From: an uncultured bacterium
GTDB taxonomy: Bacteria > Verrucomicrobiota > Kiritimatiellia > CAIKKV01 > CAITUY01
Direction of reading: 5' to 3'
Assembly: GCA_903908715.1 (NCBI GenBank)
Contig: CAIVSY010000016.1
Span: forward strand, 62,001 to 126,000
DNA length: 64,000 bases
In this document: in pieces, positions 57,996 through 64,000 of the stretch
Layout: the number at the start of each line of letters is the position of its first letter
Position numbering within the stretch: the first letter of the stretch is position 1
Made by a program: the position numbers and the translations under genes
The notes under the pieces: generated by a model
Told to the model about the DNA's origin: nothing
The model's input: the letters and a program-made list of their open reading frames with translations, nothing else
Database searches by the model: none

Positions 57996-60920
57996 TTACC
58001 CCTTGCGTTTCCAGCCCACTCCGACGGTGGCGATGCCATGAGGCGGGACAATCACGGTCACAACCCGCCCGTTGACGTTGGCCGTCCCCTTCTCCACTTC
58101 GCGCTCCAGAAGGTCCAGTTCAACCGCCGACTCCGGTTCGGGCATCAGTCCGCCTCCCGAGAAATCCAACTTGGCGATCACGCGCTCGCCGATTGGATTG
58201 AACACCCGTACCACCAGGCGTCGGCCATCCTCCGCCTGCTTGACGCCGCATAGCACTGCTGTCGACGGCGTTAGCCTCAAGAACCGCCCTGAAAGCGGAC
58301 GGTTCCCTTCATGAACATCCGTCCCCATCACCCGTAAAGCCTGATTAAACGCCTGCCCGTCCGCAATGGCGGACTCCACAGGCAAGTCGCCGCGGAAGGG
58401 ACGGATCGCCAGATGGATCTCATGTTGTCCGATTTCCGGCAGGATGTCCGGATCGTAACTACCCCGGATCAGCGTCAACCGGAGTGTGCTGCCCTGGAGG
58501 GAATGCCCGTACTTGCAGTCATTGAGCAGCAGGCATCCGGCCTGCGCATCGCCAGCCGTTCCCGTAACCTGCGCCCACTGCAGGGCAGGCACTTCCTCCC
58601 GCTGGTTCAGGTCCCGGTCGAGGGCGCCAAACGGAATCTCATAGCGGCCCCGCGCATCCTTGAGGGCCAGCGGCAGGACAAAACTCAGAGCGGGCACACC
58701 CGTCTGCGGCGTGCCGCGCTGGAACCAGGTTCCGGCAATCCGGATATACAATTTCGGATCGCCGCGCCGGATTTCGTACGTCACCGTGAACTCGGATTCA
58801 TAGATGGCAAGATCGGCCTCCAGCGTGGCCCGGTACGGGCCGTTCAATCCCCGCCGCAACGCCTTCAGGCGCGGATACTCCGGCGGTGTGCCGGGGTGCT
58901 GGATCAGCCAGGCGGTCATGCCATGCGGTCGTTCCACCTCGTATTCCAGCACGGGCGCGGACGGCATCGGCTGGATCAGGTCCACGCCGGCAACCTTGTC
59001 CAGCAACCGCCGGACCCCCCCAGTGGCCGGATCGATCTCGACGCGCAGGAACTCGTTCTCTAGGCCCTCCGCACCACGCTCTACCATGGAGTAGCCGCAA
59101 TGGTGTACCGGACCGTTCAAAACGACCGGCTGATCCACCGGTCCGGCATTGTCCGCGGCTCCTGAAACCTCTTCGATCACCGTATATACCGCATAGCCAA
59201 GGCCCGCAACGCTGACTGGGAACGCCACCGTGGCATAGTCATGGCCCCAGTACCCGCCCCCGCCAGTCACCTGGGCCGGCGCCACCGTGCCGTCCGGACC
59301 CTGTACCCGGTACCGGCGGTTCCGCATAGGGGTCGTGCCAGCCGGACCGTTGTCCCATACGTGCGCATCCACCACTTCATGGCGGTCTCCCGCACCAGGG
59401 TTGAACAGTACGATCGGACGGCTTCCGTGCCCCGCACTTCGTTCCGCGCGGGACAGACCTCCGTCGGCCGTACCAAGTCCCACCCCCGCGCCAAGACCGC
59501 TCCGTAGACGGGACGCCGGAGTCTTCAGTTGTTCCCCGCCCGCCAAGCCAGAAGTATCCAGAGAGGCCGCTAGTGCTTGCAGGGCAGCCCCTTCCGCCTG
59601 GGCCGTGATCGCCATCGTCTGCTGATAGATTCCGTGGCTGTATGTGCGCGTCTCCATCACGCCGGAACCTGGAAGGATATCGTGAAAGTGATTAAATAAT
59701 ATATGGCGCCATCCTTCTTCGAAGGCCGCCGATGGATATGTTCCCAATCCCGCGGCTGATACCAGGGCCGACGCCGTCTCCGCCACCACCAGCCGGTTCT
59801 CGCCGTAGCGGTTGGCTTTCTTGATCAGGGTCTGGGTTGTATAACATCCCGTAAACTCGAAGTTCAATTCGCCACGATGCACAGGCAGTTTTGCACCCTT
59901 TACCGAAACAAGATCGAACCAGAAACGGGTGGTCGAGAAGCGAACGGACGGAAAAATGGGCCATGTATTCATGTCCATGGCCCGCTCCAGATCACGCCTT
60001 GTTGGGCCCCCGCCGTGATCGCCGACACCGTACACAAACATGAAGTCTTTAAGGCCTGTTTCCCGTGTGTACGCCAGGAGATCCTGGATCCATCCGGGAC
60101 AAATTGAACCGCTGTATGCATGGCGCGAGTTGGACTCGTTACGGATAAGGACCCGTGAACCATCTGGACCCTCCCACCAGAAAAGCCATGGTTTTGGCGT
60201 CAGAAGTGTGCCAGGACGGTACATGTACAGGTATCGGATGCCGGCACGGCTCAGGTATGTTGGCACCGTTGCGGGATGCCCGAACGTATCCGGGGCCCAA
60301 TCGATAGGGACATCTTCAGGAGTCAACCGGAACAGTTTCTGCATATACCGCCGGGAATACAGGACATGACGACAAAGGCTCTCCGGTCCAGCCAGGTTCT
60401 TGTCCCCCTCGACCCAATGGCTGGCGGTGACCTCCCATCGTCCTTCCTTAACACGACATGCAACACGCTTCAGAAGGTCAGGGCGGTGTTTTTCCAGTAT
60501 CTCATAGATGGAGCATTGACTCTGAGAGTAGCAGAACCCAGGATACTCCTCCATGAGGCGAAGAACGGTGGAAACTGTATCCACTGTCACTGCCACGGTC
60601 TCCGGCCACGACCACATCCAGTTCATATCAATATGGCCATGTCCAACGGCATGGATTGTATAGGACTTCGCAAGCTGTCCCAGCGGTCCAAGACACTGCT
60701 CTGCCATCTTTACTGCATCCCTCATCACGGTGTAATCACCGGTTTCTGCAGCCGCCTGCACCTGCGCGGCGGCTTGCTGGATCAAGGGTTGCCATGTTCC
60801 CGCCTTATCCGGATGCAAGAGGCACAACTCCCTTGCCCATCCTAGTTGCGCCTCAATGCGTTCAACTTCGTGCTGGAACCGTGCCGAAACCAATGCAACT
60901 GCTGACTGTATGCCTGACAT
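57996..60920 (-). CDS. Alpha-mannosidase, glycoside hydrolase family 38
   Basis: A 974-residue zinc enzyme that removes alpha-linked mannose. The N-terminal catalytic domain (about 75-360) has HAVGHGHIDMNWMWSWPETV (zinc His and Asp), the nucleophile in DWAPDTFGHPATVPTYLSRA, and DHGGGPTRRDLERAM. The middle helices and the C-terminal beta-sandwich domains (about 400-974) follow, ending in PPHGIATVGVGW. No signal peptide is seen, so it is probably cytoplasmic. AGGAGA precedes the ATG at 60920. The first 40 percent of the gene has G+C near 50-57 percent in sample lines, the rest near 65-70 percent; the switch is near 59640. Confidence 0.92.
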   Translation of the reverse strand: MSGIQSAVALVSARFQHEVERIEAQLGWARELCLLHPDKAGTWQPLIQQAAAQVQAAAETGDYTVMRDAVKMAEQCLGPLGQLAKSYTIHAVGHGHIDMNWMWSWPETVAVTVDTVSTVLRLMEEYPGFCYSQSQCSIYEILEKHRPDLLKRVACRVKEGRWEVTASHWVEGDKNLAGPESLCRHVLYSRRYMQKLFRLTPEDVPIDWAPDTFGHPATVPTYLSRAGIRYLYMYRPGTLLTPKPWLFWWEGPDGSRVLIRNESNSRHAYSGSICPGWIQDLLAYTRETGLKDFMFVYGVGDHGGGPTRRDLERAMDMNTWPIFPSVRFSTTRFWFDLVSVKGAKLPVHRGELNFEFTGCYTTQTLIKKANRYGENRLVVAETASALVSAAGLGTYPSAAFEEGWRHILFNHFHDILPGSGVMETRTYSHGIYQQTMAITAQAEGAALQALAASLDTSGLAGGEQLKTPASRLRSGLGAGVGLGTADGGLSRAERSAGHGSRPIVLFNPGAGDRHEVVDAHVWDNGPAGTTPMRNRRYRVQGPDGTVAPAQVTGGGGYWGHDYATVAFPVSVAGLGYAVYTVIEEVSGAADNAGPVDQPVVLNGPVHHCGYSMVERGAEGLENEFLRVEIDPATGGVRRLLDKVAGVDLIQPMPSAPVLEYEVERPHGMTAWLIQHPGTPPEYPRLKALRRGLNGPYRATLEADLAIYESEFTVTYEIRRGDPKLYIRIAGTWFQRGTPQTGVPALSFVLPLALKDARGRYEIPFGALDRDLNQREEVPALQWAQVTGTAGDAQAGCLLLNDCKYGHSLQGSTLRLTLIRGSYDPDILPEIGQHEIHLAIRPFRGDLPVESAIADGQAFNQALRVMGTDVHEGNRPLSGRFLRLTPSTAVLCGVKQAEDGRRLVVRVFNPIGERVIAKLDFSGGGLMPEPESAVELDLLEREVEKGTANVNGRVVTVIVPPHGIATVGVGWKRKG

Positions 60921-61134
60921 TCCCGTTCTCCTGTTTGTCATCGGGGGCGGAGTCTGAAGGTATTCTCCGCTGTCCAAACTGTCGGATTGGCAACCCCTTC
61001 CATCTGATCAGGATCCTTACCGAATTCTATGCCTGCCTGACAAATGTTTTCACTCGCATTCGGCACAACAGCATGATTGAATTCGAACCATTGGGAACTA
61101 AAATTAAGATCGTGCAAGAACAGAAGGAGAGCAT

Positions 61135-62022
61135 ATGAAGATGTCATTCTGGATACTCGCCGTAACCGCAGCGACAATCACCGCTCACGCTTTGGCAGGG
61201 CTTGAAATTACAACAAAAACCATTACGGAAGGGGATCCGTCGGCCCGCGGAAAGGGGCAAACACATAGCATTGTCACCAAGATGACGGCCTCGGGCGAGA
61301 AAGCCCGGATTGATTTCGTGGAAGGCAAGACTCCTGCAGCATCCGAGGGTGGGTACCTGCTGACCCGAGACGCGGGGAAAACCTTTTTTATGGTATCTCC
61401 AAAGGACAAGACCTACATGAAATGGGATACCGAAGCCATGATGGGCATGGCCGGAGCTATGGGCGGCATGATGAAGATGCAGATCACGGACCCGAAAATG
61501 GAGAAGATGCTCGACGAAGCCGGCCCCGTAATGCTCGGCTATCCGACCCAGCATTACAAGTTCCGAACTTCATACCAAATGTCGATGTCGATTATGGGAT
61601 TCAAGAACCAGATGTCTGTTGTCAAGGAGGATGAAACCTGGGCGACCACAAAAATGGACGTAACCGCCTTTAGTGCATGGATGAACAAGTCACCCAAGAC
61701 CCAGAATGCCGAACTGGATAAGCTGATTGCCATGGAAAAGGGAAAAATGAGCGGCTTGCCCCTGAAAACCATTTCGGTGCAGACCACAACAGACAACCAG
61801 GGCAAATCAACCGTGAACCGTTCCAGCACAGAGGTTACAAGCATCCGGAATGTGAGCGACGTCCAGGTTGATATCCCATCCGACTACCAGGAGGTTGATC
61901 TGCTTCAAGCCGCCAACGAAGCACAGGATGCCGAAGAATCGAATTCTGCCCCGTCTGGAAAATCCATGCCGAACATCAACTTTGGCAACATAATGAAGAA
62001 AGCAATGGAGTCAGCTGAATAG
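61135..62022 (+). CDS. Exported DUF4412-like protein
   Basis: A 295-residue protein with a signal peptide (ILAVTAATITAHALAGLEIT, cleavage after Ala about 21) and a beta-rich body of the DUF4412 type (about 22-250). Met-rich helix MMGMAGAMGGMMKMQITDPK near 100-122 is unusual. The last 40 residues are polar (AQDAEESNSAPSGKSMPN). AAGGAG lies before the ATG. Periplasmic or outer-membrane location is likely; function is unknown. Confidence 0.78.
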   Translation: MKMSFWILAVTAATITAHALAGLEITTKTITEGDPSARGKGQTHSIVTKMTASGEKARIDFVEGKTPAASEGGYLLTRDAGKTFFMVSPKDKTYMKWDTEAMMGMAGAMGGMMKMQITDPKMEKMLDEAGPVMLGYPTQHYKFRTSYQMSMSIMGFKNQMSVVKEDETWATTKMDVTAFSAWMNKSPKTQNAELDKLIAMEKGKMSGLPLKTISVQTTTDNQGKSTVNRSSTEVTSIRNVSDVQVDIPSDYQEVDLLQAANEAQDAEESNSAPSGKSMPNINFGNIMKKAMESAE

Positions 62023-62054
62023 CCGGCTTGTACACATCCTCCATTCCTTTGCCT

Positions 62055-62079
62055 GGGTTCATCGCTTGTGCATGAACCC
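62055..62079. terminator. Possible bidirectional stem-loop between convergent genes
   Basis: GGGTTCAT and ATGAACCC form a perfect 8-base stem with a 9-base loop, 33 bases past the DUF4412 gene and 38 bases from the next gene end. Both genes converge here. There is no U-tract, so this is only a possible terminator. Confidence 0.4.
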
Positions 62080-62116
62080 CTTGAAAACTTCGAGTTGCTG
62101 CTGCAGAACTTGCCGC

Positions 62117-62338
62117 TTATTTCAGCCTGCGGGCTATCTGGGCGAGATCGTCCGCGCTCAATCCCTGAGCAAAACCGGGGTCGACCTCTGCAATGGCCTT
62201 CTGGATATCGGACGCCTTGCCGGAAGCTGAACGGACCTCCATCACCTCGCCCGGCATCAGGTCCACTTTACTGCCATCTTCCTTTACAAGGGAACAAATC
62301 CCTGTCTCCGGACATAACTGCACATTAAGCTTGCTCAT
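62117..62338 (-). CDS. Small protein of unknown function
   Basis: A 73-residue protein: a beta-strand part with LNVQLCPETGICSLVKEDGS, holding a CPETGIC pair, and a helical end (SADDLAQIARRLK). AGGGAG precedes the ATG. It lies 72 bases after apt on the same strand. No family was recognised. Confidence 0.65.
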   Translation of the reverse strand: MSKLNVQLCPETGICSLVKEDGSKVDLMPGEVMEVRSASGKASDIQKAIAEVDPGFAQGLSADDLAQIARRLK

Positions 62339-62410
62339 ATTGACTCCCTTGTTTTCACCGCATTTCCAACTTTATGAACCAGTATCACAAGTCTACATGC
62401 AACACCATTT

Positions 62411-62935
62411 TCAACCGTAAACAATCGGCGCATAAACCGGATATCCAGCAAGTTTCTGTCGCCCCCCCAGAAAGGCTAGTTCAATGAGAAAATCAATCTC
62501 CGCAACGGAGCCGCCCGCCCGTTCAATCAATCTGGCTGATGCCAGTGCGGTCCCTCCCGTTGCCAGCAAGTCGTCCATCAGGAGCACCTTGTCCCCAAGG
62601 CTGAAGGCATCCGTGTGAACAGAAAGCGTGGCCGAACCATATTCCAGGTCGTAACTCTCCTCATGGCATGAATAGGGCAACTTCCCTTTCTTCCGAATCG
62701 GCACTAGTCCGGCCTTGAGTCTATAAGCGATGGCAGAACCAAAAAGGAATCCCCGTGCATCGATGGCTGCTACCCTGGTGATCCCTTTGCCCTTATGCCG
62801 CCTTACAAAGATATCGACTGCAGCTTTGAATAATTTCGGATCTCTCAAGACCGGTGTAATATCCTTGAACAGAATCCCGGCCTTCGGAAAGTCGGGCACA
62901 TCGCGAACCGCCGTCTTCAATACACGCACACTCAT
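62411..62935 (-). CDS. apt: Adenine phosphoribosyltransferase
   Basis: Salvages adenine by joining it to PRPP to give AMP. The 174-residue enzyme has VPDFPKAGILFKDITPVL, IDARGFLFGSAIAYRL and the PRPP loop KVLLMDDLLATGGTALASAR. ATG at 62935 has AGGAGG upstream; the longer frame in the same phase is rejected because it runs through that ribosome site. Confidence 0.96.
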   Translation of the reverse strand: MSVRVLKTAVRDVPDFPKAGILFKDITPVLRDPKLFKAAVDIFVRRHKGKGITRVAAIDARGFLFGSAIAYRLKAGLVPIRKKGKLPYSCHEESYDLEYGSATLSVHTDAFSLGDKVLLMDDLLATGGTALASARLIERAGGSVAEIDFLIELAFLGGRQKLAGYPVYAPIVYG

Positions 62936-63002
62936 CCCTGGCTCCTCCTGATGATTACCCCTTGCCGACCACTCTGATGGGCGACCATAAACACTTGTTG
63001 AT

Positions 63003-63779
63003 TCATTCAACGATCATTGTATGCGGCAAGGACTTGCGCACCCTTGCCATTTCTTCCCGTGGAAGCATGTTCCCGTTTAACGCAAGAACTTTCAACCCGT
63101 CGAGATTCCCGATTGCGGCGGGAAGGTGGGTCAACCGGTTATGAGCCAGACTGAGCGACTCCAACCCACGCAAATCGCAGATTGAGTCGGGGAGCGATGA
63201 AATACGATTCCGGTCCAACGAAAGAGACTTTAGAGCCACCAGCCCTGACATGGTGGCCGGCAGATCCCGCAGCAGGTTGTCGTCAGCGTTCAACAGCTCC
63301 AATTTGGATAGAAGTCCAAGAGATCCCGGCAATTCTATCAAATGGTTTCTACCAACACTGAGAACCCGCAAATTCCTGAGCGATCCGACTTCATCCGGCA
63401 AAGAACATATCTGGTTGTCATTCAGCGACAAGATTTCCAAGACTGTGCTTCTGCAGAGAGAATCCGGCATGCTCAACAACGCGCACCCCTCCAAACTCAA
63501 CCTTCGAAGTTGGCGAAGCGAAAGTATATCCTCGCCAATTGCAATCCCCGCATTCTTGTCGAGGCAAAGCTCCTGCAACCCCTGAACTTCCAAGACGGCC
63601 TGAGGTAACGCTCCAAGGCGTTGTCCACTTAAGTTCAACTCGGTTAAACCATCCTGGTAACGTATCCGCTGGGCCGGTGTCCCCCGTGGTGGCATGACGG
63701 GTGCGGGGGATATTATGCACCCGGAACTTGTCACAACCACAACACCTACGATTAACCCCTCCGCTAAGAACCGTTTCAT
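63003..63779 (-). CDS. Leucine-rich-repeat lipoprotein
   Basis: A 258-residue lipoprotein. The signal peptide ends in VTSSGC. About eight leucine-rich repeats of roughly 23 residues follow from residue 44 to 250, of the type LEILSLNDNQICSLPDEVGS and LKSLSLDRNRISSLPDSICD. AAGGAGAAGG precedes the ATG. These repeats bind other proteins; the partner is unknown. It lies 30 bases after nadB and 67 before apt. Confidence 0.88.
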   Translation of the reverse strand: MKRFLAEGLIVGVVVVTSSGCIISPAPVMPPRGTPAQRIRYQDGLTELNLSGQRLGALPQAVLEVQGLQELCLDKNAGIAIGEDILSLRQLRRLSLEGCALLSMPDSLCRSTVLEILSLNDNQICSLPDEVGSLRNLRVLSVGRNHLIELPGSLGLLSKLELLNADDNLLRDLPATMSGLVALKSLSLDRNRISSLPDSICDLRGLESLSLAHNRLTHLPAAIGNLDGLKVLALNGNMLPREEMARVRKSLPHTMIVE

Positions 63780-63809
63780 GATACACCCTTCTCCTTGATC
63801 TGGCTGTTA

Positions 63810-64000
63810 TTATGCATGCCCCGGCGCATCCCGTATCACTGTGTCATGCCGCCAATGTGTGTCATCCCGGTCCGGATGGTCCAAGGTATAGTGCAGACCG
63901 CGGCTCTCCTTTCGCCTCTGGGCAGAACGGATGATCAGTTCAGCCACATCGGCGATGTTGCGTAATTCAAGAATATCAGGCGTCACCAGGTAATCGAGGT
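63810..64000 (-). CDS. nadB: L-aspartate oxidase, C-terminal part
   Basis: Only the last 63 codons are in the window. The sequence [20 protein letters not shown] followed by [15 protein letters not shown] is the conserved C-terminal region of NadB, the FAD enzyme that makes iminoaspartate for NAD synthesis. The stop TAA is at 63810-63812. The gene continues beyond the right edge. Confidence 0.85.
   Translation of the reverse strand, partial: LDYLVTPDILELRNIADVAELIIRSAQRRKESRGLHYTLDHPDRDDTHWRHDTVIRDAPGHA

Noticed and set aside
57700..58041. A 113-codon plus-strand frame near the mannosidase end
   Set aside because: It is Pro-rich, overlaps the 3' end of the mannosidase and has no ribosome site.
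1..64000. tRNA, rRNA, insertion sequence, prophage or CRISPR array
   Set aside because: I found no tRNA-like clover-leaf signature, no transposase or integrase, no terminal repeats and no spaced direct repeats in the intergenic regions.

Overview
This window is a gene-dense bacterial chromosome segment with about 65 protein genes, no rRNA or tRNA that I can see, and no insertion sequence or CRISPR array. The best taxonomic clue is a GreA transcript-cleavage factor carried at the C-terminus of a ~724-residue protein (55394-57568), an architecture I know from Chlamydiae and other PVC-superphylum bacteria. With the NAD-linked [FeFe] hydrogenase/Rex operon, the biotin-dependent carboxytransferase operon and the alpha-mannosidase and GH4 glycosidases, it suggests an anaerobic, saccharolytic, Gram-negative PVC bacterium (Lentisphaerota/Kiritimatiellota-like). 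That placement is inference, not proof.

Layout. 1-4038 (-): the end of a Tad/Flp pilus locus (two pilin-like genes, two TadE-like and one TadG-like gene, an unknown exported protein, cpaB cut by the window edge). 4121-9087 (-): a shortened uvrC, a wrecked AEC-type permease remnant, dxs, and a Gfo/Idh/MocA oxidoreductase. 9294-11036 (+): two lipoprotein genes (LpoB-like and COG3014-like). 11042-14378 (-): two tail-anchored coiled-coil proteins, a TPR/LysM lipoprotein, a family 9 glycosyltransferase and a small coiled-coil protein. 14695-20301 (-): rex-hydB-hydA-hydC-response regulator, preceded by two abutting Rex-type operators. 20589-25322 (+): TetR regulator, lysine 2,3-aminomutase-like radical SAM enzyme, ATP-grasp ligase and an ATP-grasp/GNAT fusion. 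25404-29222 (+): accD, accA and a carboxytransferase fused to an AccB-type biotin carrier. 29244-30877 (+): a small protein with a GT4 glycosyltransferase. 31440-38762 (+): cutA, a metX-metW fusion, cysE, purL and a half-size ferritin-like protein.

38781-45526 (-): fmdB-like zinc ribbon, HU with its promoter and terminator, a U32 protease-family protein, corA, an unknown gene, aroB, acylphosphatase and ruvX; the last six are closely spaced. 45719-48327: an AraC regulator divergent from a GH4 glycosidase. 48501-53273 (-): coaX, nadC, polysaccharide-export ABC ATPase and permease, lipid kinase-like protein. 53391-57568 (-): small basic protein, rplT, rpmI, an HD-GYP response regulator and the long greA. 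57996-60920 (-): alpha-mannosidase with a strong internal base-composition step. 61135-64000: a DUF4412-type exported protein, a small conserved-looking protein, apt, a leucine-rich-repeat lipoprotein and the 3' end of nadB.

The most interesting candidate for an undescribed system is the TetR / aminomutase / ATP-grasp / ATP-grasp-GNAT operon at 20589-25322. Its aminomutase keeps both aspartates that bind the side-chain amine of lysine, so it probably makes beta-lysine, and the two ligases plus acetyltransferase would turn it into a small amide or peptide product. Second-tier points are the tandem Rex operators, the carboxytransferase-AccB fusion in an acc operon, the UvrC that lacks a middle domain, and the composition break inside the mannosidase gene.
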